A stretch of DNA of 32,515 nt, taken from assembly GCA_964413425.1 (NCBI GenBank), contig CAYPST010000040.1:1-32515 (forward strand). The letters run 5' to 3'. How positions within the stretch are numbered: position 1 is the stretch's first letter; each line of letters starts with the position of its first letter. Source of the DNA: DATFLS01 sp964413425. GTDB taxonomy: Bacteria; Fidelibacterota; JAANXI01. Below, piece by piece: positions 14,096 through 22,037 of the stretch. The notes beneath the pieces were generated by a model. The model saw only the letters and a list, made by a program, of their open reading frames with translations, did no database searches and had not been told where the DNA came from. Position numbers and translations under genes: made by a program.

Positions 14096-16009
14096 ATGAC
14101 ACCGGAGCGGGTTCAAGAGATTCTGGAGAACATACATGGGGTGTCTATTGCGGTGTATGGAGATTTCGCCCTGGACGCTTACTGGATGCTGGATCCCCGG
14201 GGCAGCGAAGTCTCGGTGGAAACCGGGAAGCAGGCCCAGGCGGTGCAGCGGCACTACTATTCCCTGGGCGGCGCCTCCAATGTGGTGGCCAATCTGGCGG
14301 CACTGGAGCCCCGGTCTATTCGAGTAATCGGCGCCATCGGCGATGATATTTTCGGCCGGGAACTCGTCCGGCAGTTGCATGCGTTAGGGGTGAACACCGA
14401 GCATTTTGTGATCCAGGAGGAGCACTTCGATACCATCACCTTCGCCAAGCGCTATCTGGAGGAGGAAGAGCAACCCCGGATTGACTTCGGATTTTTCAAT
14501 GCGCGCGCTCCCGCCACGGATGAGGCCCTTCTTTCGGCCCTGGAGCAGGAGATCCAGGAGGCCGATGCCGTCATCTTCAATCAGCAGGTACCCGGCAGTC
14601 TGAATCACCAGGCCTTCATCGACGGGGCGAATGCGTTATTCAAGCGGTATCAGGAGAAGGTTATCGTGCTGGATTCCCGGCATTACGGGGATCAGTTCAC
14701 GCATATCATCCGGAAATGCAACGATGTGGAAGCGGCGCATCTCAACGGGGTAGACGCCGAACCGGATGACATCATTCCCCTGGATCAGCTGCGGGAGTAT
14801 ACCCAAAACCTGTATGCCCGGGCACACAAACCCCTCATTATCACCAGAGGTCCCCGGGGTATGCTGGTCGCCGATGACGAGGGCCTGCACGACATTGCGG
14901 GGATCCAGCTGATGAAAAAACTGGATCCGGTCGGCGCCGGGGATACCTCGTTGAGTGCGGTGAGCCTCTGTCTGGCCGCAGGGATTTCACCGACGGAAGC
15001 GGCGGAGTTTGCGAACTTTGCGGCGGCGGTGACCGTGCAGAAACGGTTCCGGACCGGCACGGCCTCCGGAGAGGAAATTCTGGAGGTGAGCCGGGATCCC
15101 GATTATCTGTATCAGCCGGAACTGGCGGCGAACCCGAGACAGGCGCAGTATTATGCAGAGACCGAAATCGAATGCTGTGTTGATCCGGAGACGCTGGACC
15201 TGGGCCGCATCCGACACGCCGTGTTCGATCACGACGGCACCATCAGCGTGCTGCGGCAGGGCTGGGAGCAGATCATGGAACCGGTGATGATGCGAGCCAT
15301 CCTGGGAGACCTGTATACATCGGCTGATCAGCGGCTGTTCGAAGAGGTGCAGGCCCAGGTGCGGGACTACATCGATCAATCCACCGGCATCCAGACGATT
15401 GTACAGATGGACACGTTGGTTGACATGGTGAAAGAATTCGGGCTCGTGCCGGACGAGGAAATCCTGGATAAACACGGGTATAAGGAGATGTACAACAAAG
15501 CGTTGATGGAGATGGTGAATCAGCGCATTGCCAAATTCCGGAACGGGCAGCTGGATCGCAGCGATTACACGATCAAAGGGGCAGTGGAATTTTTGCAGCA
15601 GGTCAAAAAGCAGGGCGTGACGTTGTATCTGGCCAGCGGGACTGACCGCCAGGATGTGGAGAACGAAGCCGACATTCTGGGCTACGCGGATCTGTTTGAC
15701 GGGGGGATCTACGGAGCGGTGGGGGATGTGGAGCAGTACTCCAAGAAGATGGTGATCGATGCGATCATCCGGGACAACCAGCTGGAAGGATCGGAACTGG
15801 TGGTGTTCGGCGACGGACCGGTGGAGATTCGGGAATGCCGGAAAGTACAGGGGATCCCGGTGGGCATTGCCAGTGACGAGGTGCGGCGCCACGGGGTGAA
15901 TACTACGAAACGGGGGCGCCTGATTAAAGCCGGGGCTCACTTCATCGTTCCGGATTTCTCCCAGGGGGAGGCGTTGTTGGAACTCTTGTTTCAGCAAAGT
16001 GATTCATAA
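14096..16009 (+). CDS. Fusion of heptose-7-phosphate kinase (PfkB/RfaE1) and HAD phosphatase-like domain
   Basis: Encodes 637 residues, starting at an ATG with GGAGGAG upstream. Residues about 1-335 are a ribokinase-fold kinase like the first half of HldE: GDFALDAYW, SLGGASNVVANLAAL (residues 56-70) and DPVGAGDT with the catalytic base D283. Residues about 370-637 are a HAD-superfamily domain: motif I FDHDGT (nucleophile D378, acid D380), motif II S514 in YLASGTD, motif III K551 in YSKKM, motif IV FGDGPVE (D573). The 130 residues between motifs I and II are helical and could be a C1-type cap, as in beta-phosphoglucomutase or Gph enzymes. GmhB, the usual heptose-1,7-bisphosphate 7-phosphatase, is a small capless HAD. 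The fusion would couple phosphorylation to dephosphorylation. The linker (336-368) shows no frameshift. Confidence 0.85.
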   Translation: MTPERVQEILENIHGVSIAVYGDFALDAYWMLDPRGSEVSVETGKQAQAVQRHYYSLGGASNVVANLAALEPRSIRVIGAIGDDIFGRELVRQLHALGVNTEHFVIQEEHFDTITFAKRYLEEEEQPRIDFGFFNARAPATDEALLSALEQEIQEADAVIFNQQVPGSLNHQAFIDGANALFKRYQEKVIVLDSRHYGDQFTHIIRKCNDVEAAHLNGVDAEPDDIIPLDQLREYTQNLYARAHKPLIITRGPRGMLVADDEGLHDIAGIQLMKKLDPVGAGDTSLSAVSLCLAAGISPTEAAEFANFAAAVTVQKRFRTGTASGEEILEVSRDPDYLYQPELAANPRQAQYYAETEIECCVDPETLDLGRIRHAVFDHDGTISVLRQGWEQIMEPVMMRAILGDLYTSADQRLFEEVQAQVRDYIDQSTGIQTIVQMDTLVDMVKEFGLVPDEEILDKHGYKEMYNKALMEMVNQRIAKFRNGQLDRSDYTIKGAVEFLQQVKKQGVTLYLASGTDRQDVENEADILGYADLFDGGIYGAVGDVEQYSKKMVIDAIIRDNQLEGSELVVFGDGPVEIRECRKVQGIPVGIASDEVRRHGVNTTKRGRLIKAGAHFIVPDFSQGEALLELLFQQSDS

Positions 16010-16041
16010 GGAGCCGCTCTGCTCGGGATCGCCGGGAAACT

Positions 16042-16074
16042 AACCATGGACAATTTTATGGTTCCGGGCCTTTT
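16042..16074 (+). terminator. Weak terminator candidate after the heptose cluster
   Basis: AACCAT (16042-16047) and ATGGTT (16058-16063) form a 6-bp stem, followed by CCGGGCC and four T. It lies 33 bp after the stop of the kinase fusion. The T-run does not directly abut the stem, so this is a low-confidence call. The remaining DNA to 16179 shows no gene. Confidence 0.25.
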
Positions 16075-16179
16075 GTCGTATGCCAGGCCAGAGATCGATG
16101 GGCAATTCTTCGAGAGGAAATGGGGCTCGAACCGTAAGTAAACCGGGAAGAATCAGTTATACACAGAAAGGATAACACC

Positions 16180-17559
16180 ATGGATGGATCAGTTACTCAA
16201 ACCGCAAGAGATATAAAGATCCTCTCCAGACGGAATTTTCTGAAATCTGCCGGTACGACGCTGGCTGCAGCGTATGTTGTTCCCAGACAGGTACTGGGCG
16301 GTGCCGGATATCAGGCCCCCAGTGATACGCTCAATATCGCCAGTGTGGGTTGTGGCGGGAAGGGCCGCACCGACGTGGCGGGAGTAAGCGGGGAAAATAT
16401 CGTCGCGCTGTGTGACGTCGATGCGGTGCGGGCCTCCGAGACGTTCGAGAAGTTTCCCTCGGTTCCCAAGTACACGGACTGGCGCCGCATGCTAGAACAG
16501 GTAAAGGGAATCGATGCGGTGACCGTCACCACACCGGATCACACCCATGCCATTATTGCCATGTCGGCATTGCAGTTGGGGAAGCACGTCTTCGTGCAGA
16601 AGCCGCTCACGCATACAATCCAGGAAGCACGTAAACTCACTTTGGCGGCCAGAGAGGCCGGTGTGGCCACGCAAATGGGGAACCAGGGGCACTCCTGGGA
16701 AGGCAACCGGCTGATCTGCGAGTGGGTCTGGAGCGGAGCCATCGGGCCCGTGCGGGAGGCCCACGCCTGGACGAACCGACCCAGGGGCTACTGGCCGCAG
16801 GGAGCACACATAGCCAAACCCCCGGAAATTCCGGCTGTACCATCAACGCTCAACTGGGATGTGTGGGTCGGACCGGCGCCGTATCGGCCTTATCATCCCG
16901 CCTATGCACCGCATGACTGGCGGGGCTGGTGGGATTTCGGATGTGGGGCGATCGGTGATATGGCCTGTCACATTATGGATACGCCGGTCTGGGCGTTGAA
17001 ACTGAGAGACCCGGACACTGTCCACGCCTACTCGACTCCGTTTAATAACGAGACCTATCCCCTGGCTTCGGTGGTCCACTATGAATTTCCTGCCAGAGAG
17101 GATATGCCGCCCGCCAAATTGACCTGGTATGACGGCGGTATGATGCCGGAGCGCCCCCCGGAACTGGAACCGGGCCGGATGATGGGCGATCAGGACGGCG
17201 GCGTGCTGCTGGTCGGAGAAAACGGATCTATCATGTGCGGATGTTACGGGCGAAATCCCCGGATTATTCCTGAGACAAAAATGCAGGACTTCGAACCACC
17301 GCCGCAAACCATTCCGCGATCACCGGGCATCTATCAGGGCTGGATTGAAGCGGCCAAAACCGGTGGTCAGGCCAGCTCTAACTTTGACTATGCCGGCCCG
17401 TTAACCGAGATAGCATTGCTCGGGAATGTAGCCATTCAGTTCCAGGACCGGAATATGAAACTGGAATGGGACGGCGAGAACATGCAGGTGACCAACCTGC
17501 CGGAAGCCAACGAGTGGATGGCCCGCCAGAACGAATACCGGCCGGGATGGGCACTCTAG
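16180..17559 (+). CDS. Tat-exported Gfo/Idh/MocA-family oxidoreductase
   Basis: Encodes 459 residues. The N-terminus carries a twin-arginine signal, SRRNFLKSAG (R17-R18), with a following Ala-rich stretch and PRQVLGG, so it is folded with its cofactor and sent to the periplasm. The Rossmann core starts at LNIASVGCGGKG (about 51-62), with ALCDVD closing the NAD-ribose pocket. HVFVQKPLTH is the family's EKP motif with Glu replaced by Gln. The C-terminal sheet domain carries conserved GCGAIGDMACHIMD and LTWYDGG. Such proteins act on sugars or inositols, often by a bound-cofactor mechanism. It lies 170 bp after the heptose cluster, and whether it is co-transcribed is unclear. Substrate unknown. 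Confidence 0.85.
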   Translation: MDGSVTQTARDIKILSRRNFLKSAGTTLAAAYVVPRQVLGGAGYQAPSDTLNIASVGCGGKGRTDVAGVSGENIVALCDVDAVRASETFEKFPSVPKYTDWRRMLEQVKGIDAVTVTTPDHTHAIIAMSALQLGKHVFVQKPLTHTIQEARKLTLAAREAGVATQMGNQGHSWEGNRLICEWVWSGAIGPVREAHAWTNRPRGYWPQGAHIAKPPEIPAVPSTLNWDVWVGPAPYRPYHPAYAPHDWRGWWDFGCGAIGDMACHIMDTPVWALKLRDPDTVHAYSTPFNNETYPLASVVHYEFPAREDMPPAKLTWYDGGMMPERPPELEPGRMMGDQDGGVLLVGENGSIMCGCYGRNPRIIPETKMQDFEPPPQTIPRSPGIYQGWIEAAKTGGQASSNFDYAGPLTEIALLGNVAIQFQDRNMKLEWDGENMQVTNLPEANEWMARQNEYRPGWAL

Positions 17560-17566
17560 ATTCACA

Positions 17567-17765
17567 TAGCACACAGCCTGTCCCGTTGGGAGATGAACAC
17601 GGAAACAGGGGATGGACACGGATTGAAAACAGAAAAGAGTAAAGAGAAAAGAGTATAAGAGTCCCCGCAACCACACATCACCGGGTACATAAGGATATAG
17701 GTGCATAGAGGTGGAAGGTGGCATTAGGAAATCTTTGTCAAAGATTTCCTGTTGATTCAAGGGTG
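17567..17765 (+). repeat. Composite intergenic repeat, copy B (TAGCACACA family)
   Basis: Begins TAGCACACA (17567-17575), seven bases after the stop at 17559. It continues with TCCCGTTGGGA (17581-17591), GATGAACACGGAAAC and GATGGACACGGATT, then an AAAGAGTAAAGAG purine tract. It ends with CCGGGTACATAAGG, ATATAGG and TGCATAGAGG and a hairpin-bearing tail ending TTGATTCAAGGGTG. The order matches copy A at 3472-3640. Confidence 0.65.
17726..17750. repeat. Perfect 11-bp hairpin within repeat copy B
   Basis: AGGAAATCTTT (17726-17736) and AAAGATTTCCT (17740-17750) pair perfectly around a GTC loop. In copy A the same position holds a hairpin of different sequence (TGTTGAG/CTCAACA). Confidence 0.75.
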
Positions 17766-17861
17766 TTTATCAAAATCACTGCCTCCTTATATATACATGC
17801 ACCTATATACGTTGGCGAGTGGAGCGGAGGATCTGTGGTGATCTGTTTTTCTGTATCCATC

Positions 17862-17895
17862 TCCCAACGGGATCCCTTCTATGGGATGTGTGCTA
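17862..17895 (-). repeat. Composite intergenic repeat, partial copy C with GGGATCCC palindrome
   Basis: On the minus strand TAGCACACA (17895-17887) is followed by a TCCC..GGGATCCC..GGGA near-palindrome (17886-17862), then GATGGATACAGAAAAACAGAT. It is inverted relative to copy B across the convergent intergenic region. Confidence 0.6.
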
Positions 17896-17919
17896 TTTCG
17901 GGGGGGCGGGGCAGGGCCT

Positions 17920-18019
17920 CTTTAACTCTTTTCTCTTTACTCTTTTCTTCGTCGTTTATCTGTGGTCATCCTTTGTTTCTGTGTCCATCTGTCCCGGAGG
18001 GATCCCTACGGGACGTGTT
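17920..18019 (-). repeat. Composite intergenic repeat, copy D with GGGATCCC palindrome
   Basis: On the minus strand TAACAC (18019-18014) is followed by a 22-base palindrome (18013-17992, TCCCG..AGGGATCCCT..CGGGA), then GATGGACACAGAAAC, CCACAGATAAAC and the AAAGAGTAAAGAG tract also seen in copy B. It begins 14 bases after the stop of the DUF5916 gene on the same strand. Together B, C and D fill the 474-bp gap, which holds no credible gene. Confidence 0.65.
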
Positions 18020-18033
18020 ATTCAGAGCTCCGA

Positions 18034-20337
18034 TTATAGCTGAAACAGGTATTTCACCTTCAGAAAGTACTGCCGTGAAGTCTGGGTATAATTCGAAGAG
18101 CCCTCGAATTCCTGGATATCATGGGTAGAGCCCAGATAAATCGCAGAGAACGCGTTGATCCGATAGGTGAGCAGTGGATCCAGATCGATCCTTTGATTGA
18201 AATCATTGTATTGAGTGACCAGCCGCAGGTGCAGATTCCGGGTGATCTGGAGATTAACCCGGTTCCGGAGGACATATCCTTTATAGATGGACGAGTTATC
18301 ATCGGGATGTCTGAGATTGAAGGAGTTGTAAGAGGTTCCGATGATCAGCCGATCCATCGGTTTCAGGTCCAGCGACAGAAAAAGTGAACGGGATATCCCG
18401 ATAATGGGCGGTTCCTCGTTCCGGGCGATTTCTCGACTCCATGCAAATCCGCCGCCCGCCGAAATCATATCACTGAAGTTGGACCGAAGGAAAAGGTCCC
18501 ACGTCCGCAGTCCGGAGAAGGTAATTTCCTGAAACCGCTCCTTTTCGACTCTGTAGCTTAAATTCATAAAGGTCTGGCCAATAAACCGACTCCATATATA
18601 CGGGCCGATGTGGTTTTCCTTGAATTCTCCATTGTAATTCCAGGCTCGCCGGGCTCTGATTCCCACCCCGAATCGCTCGAACCATTTAGTATTTGGGTAA
18701 AAGGTCCAGCTGGTCCCGCCGTTAATATGGCGCCTGTTATTTGATGTGACAAATCCGTTGGCTGCTCTGAAGGTCGGGGTGAATTCCCGGTAATCAACAT
18801 CAAATCCCCAGTGCTCTGCTTGCCGCACGAAATTCACATACATGGCATGGCCCCAGAATTTTTCACCATCAAAGGCTGCCGAGTACCCGGCATCTCCGAA
18901 TTGCACAGGATCCACATCGGAAGTCAGAGATGTGTCATCTGGTTCTCCGGTATGGCTGGCGATGAACTGCCAGTCAAACCGGTAATTTTGCAGGAAACGA
19001 AAGGTACCATCTGTACTGAACAGGGATCCGGAGCCATTCTGAAGTAAACGCCGGTCGGTGGCCAGAAATCCGACGAATGACTCCTCGCCGAATGTGCGCT
19101 TCAGTCTGAGAATATTGGAGTAGCTGCGCAGCGCCCGTTCGCTGCCGATGGTATTGCTGTGCTCTTCAAAGGGGAGGATGATGGGCGTTTGTTCATCCAG
19201 AGCACCGATATAGGCAACATTCAGATGATCAAAACGCCCCGTCAATTTTGCTGCCACTGACGGATCATTGATAGATCGTGTATAGACCGCATCAATCGGT
19301 GTACTGAAGAGATCGCTGCCTTCCTGGAAAAAGGGGCGGCGCTCCTGAAAATACAGCGCGAACGTAGTGTTCACATCGATTTTGGCCGCATCCGCCTCCA
19401 CCTGGCTGAAATCCGGGTTGAGGGCAAGATCGGCCGTGAGATTGGAGGCGATGCCGTACTTGACGCCCAGGGAGACATCCCCGGTGACCGCTGAATTTTC
19501 GAAACGAGATTCCGGATCATCCCCATTGGCAAGTTGGCCGGACTGGGAAGAAATGAATTCCGGAAAGAATTCCAGGTTTCGTCCCGGGGTGATACCCTGG
19601 AGTCCTGTCAGATATCCCAGCTGACACAGCAGGCAGGGATTATCCCGGCTGACAGTGGCCCAGGAATACAGACGCCGGTTTTCCCGGGGATGGTTTCGGG
19701 CAAAGGTCACCCGCCAGGTGTGGTTCGTGGATTGGGGGAACCGCAGACTTCGAAACGGAATGGCGAACTCCACCTGATAACCCCGGTCGGTGATTTTACC
19801 GTCGGTGCTGTACATCAGATCAAATCCCATATCTTCTTCGTTCCCGGATGCCATTCTGCCGTCTCCCTGAACGCCATAAGGGTTGGCAAATATTTCATAC
19901 GCCCAGGTCGCATCGCCATAGGTGTCCAGGAGGATGGCGACAAAATCATCGGCAAAACCCTCATCCCGGTCTCGCAGCGACGCCCGGATTTTTGCCGGAT
20001 CGTCATACGCGATGAATGCGACGTATAAATACTGGTCATCGTATGTTAACAGCACCTCGGTTTCCACCAGGGGTTTGGTTTGATCCCCGGGTTCGACCTC
20101 CGAGAATCCGCTCACCTGGACCGCATCCCTCCATCCGGGATCGTCCAGGTCGCCATCGATGGTGATGGATCGAGTCGTTTTCCGGATTTCGACCGTTGGC
20201 TTTACCTTGGGTTCGAAGCCTGTTTGATGGTTATCCTGTGTTTGTGGTACAGCTGTTGCCGCGGCCGCACCAACCCAGAAGACTCCAAAAAGCAGACAGA
20301 GTATCACATCGAAAAGATTTCGCAATAGTTTCTTCAT
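18034..20337 (-). CDS. DUF5916 outer-membrane protein with CBM9-like N-terminal domain
   Basis: Encodes 767 residues; GAGGTGAT precedes the ATG at 20337. A Sec signal peptide (MKKLLRNLFDVILCLLFGVFWVGAAAA) leads to a CBM9-like beta-sandwich at about 50-230 (SITIDGDLDDPGWRDA, TYDDQYLYVAF, FVAILLDTYGD, YQVEFAIPFRSLRF). The DUF5916 region follows, with the signature LALNPDFSQVEADAAKIDVN and ERRPFFQEGSDLF. The C-terminal half has repeated amphipathic strands and ends in KVKYLFQL, consistent with an outer-membrane barrel. The family is widespread in FCB bacteria and is assumed to bind carbohydrate or act in uptake, but this is unproven. Full family length. Palindromes upstream (20460-20494 and 20536-20554) may control it. 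Confidence 0.88.
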   Translation of the reverse strand: MKKLLRNLFDVILCLLFGVFWVGAAAATAVPQTQDNHQTGFEPKVKPTVEIRKTTRSITIDGDLDDPGWRDAVQVSGFSEVEPGDQTKPLVETEVLLTYDDQYLYVAFIAYDDPAKIRASLRDRDEGFADDFVAILLDTYGDATWAYEIFANPYGVQGDGRMASGNEEDMGFDLMYSTDGKITDRGYQVEFAIPFRSLRFPQSTNHTWRVTFARNHPRENRRLYSWATVSRDNPCLLCQLGYLTGLQGITPGRNLEFFPEFISSQSGQLANGDDPESRFENSAVTGDVSLGVKYGIASNLTADLALNPDFSQVEADAAKIDVNTTFALYFQERRPFFQEGSDLFSTPIDAVYTRSINDPSVAAKLTGRFDHLNVAYIGALDEQTPIILPFEEHSNTIGSERALRSYSNILRLKRTFGEESFVGFLATDRRLLQNGSGSLFSTDGTFRFLQNYRFDWQFIASHTGEPDDTSLTSDVDPVQFGDAGYSAAFDGEKFWGHAMYVNFVRQAEHWGFDVDYREFTPTFRAANGFVTSNNRRHINGGTSWTFYPNTKWFERFGVGIRARRAWNYNGEFKENHIGPYIWSRFIGQTFMNLSYRVEKERFQEITFSGLRTWDLFLRSNFSDMISAGGGFAWSREIARNEEPPIIGISRSLFLSLDLKPMDRLIIGTSYNSFNLRHPDDNSSIYKGYVLRNRVNLQITRNLHLRLVTQYNDFNQRIDLDPLLTYRINAFSAIYLGSTHDIQEFEGSSNYTQTSRQYFLKVKYLFQL

Positions 20338-20459
20338 GCGATTATCACCTCATTCACACTCGCGTTTTCATCGTATGAATCTCTTCTATCATGTTCAGTC
20401 AATAATTAAAGCAAGCGTTATGCCATGGGATGGATTGACGAAAAGGCAGGCGCATGTAA

Positions 20460-20494
20460 ATGCTATAAATACAGTAATTTCAGTAATATAGCAT
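20460..20494. promoter_or_regulatory. Inverted repeat with internal CAGTAAT direct repeats
   Basis: ATGCTATA (20460-20467) and TATAGCAT (20487-20494) are perfect inverted arms. Between them CAGTAAT occurs twice, at 20472-20478 and 20481-20487, nine bases apart. It is about 125 bp upstream of the DUF5916 start and could be a regulator site. The 20338-20619 spacer has no gene. Confidence 0.35.
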
Positions 20495-20535
20495 TAGTAA
20501 GAGGAATGGTGATAGTATATAAATATGATATTTGA

Positions 20536-20554
20536 CTATATCAACTTGATATAG
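20536..20554. promoter_or_regulatory. 19-bp perfect palindrome, candidate operator
   Basis: CTATATCAA-C-TTGATATAG is a perfect palindrome around one central base. It lies 199 bp upstream of the DUF5916 gene and 66 bp from the hairpin at the end of the LPP20 gene. The AT-rich sequence, odd centre and length suit a dimeric repressor or activator. The binding protein is unknown. Confidence 0.4.
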
Positions 20555-20619
20555 GATCATCCGGAGAGGTCAGGGTGAGCGGATAACGCAAATGAATGGA
20601 TTTTGGGAAACTATTCCTT

Positions 20620-20655
20620 CCTAAGTTGAGCGATTTATGGAAATAAATCGCTCAA
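20620..20655 (+). repeat. CCTAAGTTGAGCGA hairpin overlapping the end of the LPP20 gene
   Basis: CCTAAGTTGAGCGA at 20620-20633 starts a hairpin with perfect 13-bp arms TTGAGCGATTTAT (20626-20638) and ATAAATCGCTCAA (20643-20655) and a GGAA loop. The stop codon of the minus-strand gene (20652-20654) falls inside the right arm, so the element forms the immediate 3' end of that transcript. No T-run follows on the minus strand. Confidence 0.7.
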
Positions 20656-22034
20656 TTTGGGTCCTTATAAATCATCTGTAATTGATTGTCGGCATTGGCA
20701 ATCAGTCTGGTCAAGCCGTTTCTTGTCACTTCAATTCTGTCGTATGCCATGGTTTCTGCCTGCTCGCTCGATTGGTTGGACAGTCCGCGCCCGGAAAATT
20801 CGGTTTGCCCCAGAATAGTATCGCTCTCTCGGTTCACCAGAGCCACAGTGGCTTTCGCCTCGGCCAGATATTGTTTCCCGGCAAATCCGGAGACTTCTCT
20901 GGTGTTGCTCACAGAGAGTTCTGCCCGCAGTATCACCGGTGCCTCGTCCTGCATAGCGTATCCCAGGTCACTTAATCCATTTCGGAGATTTTCCATGAAC
21001 GTCCTGGATTCCCTGTCGGCGACAATTTGCACGGCGAAGGTATAGGCGGGTCGGCTGATGCTGTACTCTGTGGTGGCAGATTTCATGCGTAAATTTTGCC
21101 GCAGCACCGGAAACGGCATGGAACCGAATACTGCTTCAACCCGTCCCTGATGCGGAGACTCCCCGGGCAGGGCTTCCGCTGAGGCGGATGCCTCCCCATT
21201 GTCGTCTGTACTCTTTCGGGCGATCACGCTTCCGTCACTGTTGCGGAACTCCACCGGAATTCCGATGGCGGGAATTCTAAAACCGCCCCGCTGGTACGTG
21301 ACTCTGGCAGTAACTGCCTGGGATAACGATTCTCCTAACCGGGCGGTTTGATTCTGTCCACCCATAATTGAAATATCAACCGTCCGGGTGAGTGATACCA
21401 GCTCCGTCCAGATGGCATTCAAGGTAAATTCCGGAGTGCTGGCATAAGGAGTGGAGCTCACCGCGTTATAAATACTTCTGAGACTCACAAATTCCTCGAT
21501 CTGATCGGAAAGGGTGTTAAAATTTTCCAGGGAAGTGAGAAGACCGCCCTGATCAAGCTGCTCGCCGATCGATGAACGCAACTCCACCAGTGCTTTAACC
21601 TGATCATCTAACTTCACCTGAATGTCCTGGAGATATTGTTGTTTGTCCAGTACCGCCAGCACGTAATACTTCCCGTTCCGAGTGTCCGTTCTGGGATACG
21701 TAATCCCGGACACCGTGACATCGGTAATTTCCCGGATCTTCCGGGTGATATCGCTCCGGGAAGTCGTTTCCCCCTCCACACTGATTTCCTGTTCGATATC
21801 CGTGATTTCCGATTGGACCGTACTGCGAATCTGGGCGGCGACTTCCGCTTTTGCCTGTTGTTTCGCCGCATCCAGTTCCTCATGGATCCCTATTCCGGTA
21901 ATATAGAAACTCCCGGGATACTCCTGTTCCACAGTTGTGATCCAGGCGGGAGTTTGCTGCAAACTTTCGGAGGAAGTCGAAGCGCAGCAAAAAAGAAGAA
22001 AGCTGCCCAGCAGGATCGAAAAGGTTGTACGCAT
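20652..22034 (-). CDS. LPP20-family envelope (lipo)protein
   Basis: Encodes 460 residues. The N-terminus is an export signal (MRTTFSILLGSFLLFCCAS) with two cysteines at 16-17; the site is a poor lipobox because Phe is at -1, so lipidation is likely but not certain. PAWITTVEQEYPGSFYITGIG then ELDAAKQQAKAEVAAQIRSTV is the LPP20 domain signature (residues about 28-75), a fold also seen in outer-membrane stress proteins. The remaining 330 residues hold a beta-rich segment with an Ig/carboxypeptidase-regulatory look (IPAIGIPVEFRNSDGSVIARKSTDDNGEA) and a second alpha/beta domain. It starts 3 bp after the DUF6175 gene stop, with AAAGGGG as its ribosome site inside that gene, so the two are one operon and probably one complex. 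Confidence 0.75.
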   Translation of the reverse strand: MRTTFSILLGSFLLFCCASTSSESLQQTPAWITTVEQEYPGSFYITGIGIHEELDAAKQQAKAEVAAQIRSTVQSEITDIEQEISVEGETTSRSDITRKIREITDVTVSGITYPRTDTRNGKYYVLAVLDKQQYLQDIQVKLDDQVKALVELRSSIGEQLDQGGLLTSLENFNTLSDQIEEFVSLRSIYNAVSSTPYASTPEFTLNAIWTELVSLTRTVDISIMGGQNQTARLGESLSQAVTARVTYQRGGFRIPAIGIPVEFRNSDGSVIARKSTDDNGEASASAEALPGESPHQGRVEAVFGSMPFPVLRQNLRMKSATTEYSISRPAYTFAVQIVADRESRTFMENLRNGLSDLGYAMQDEAPVILRAELSVSNTREVSGFAGKQYLAEAKATVALVNRESDTILGQTEFSGRGLSNQSSEQAETMAYDRIEVTRNGLTRLIANADNQLQMIYKDPN

Positions 22035-22037
22035 CGT

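Noticed and set aside
14987..15997. A 336-codon minus-strand open frame under the kinase-HAD fusion
   Set aside because: The plus-strand gene carries complete kinase and HAD motifs over the same bases; the antisense product has no family features.
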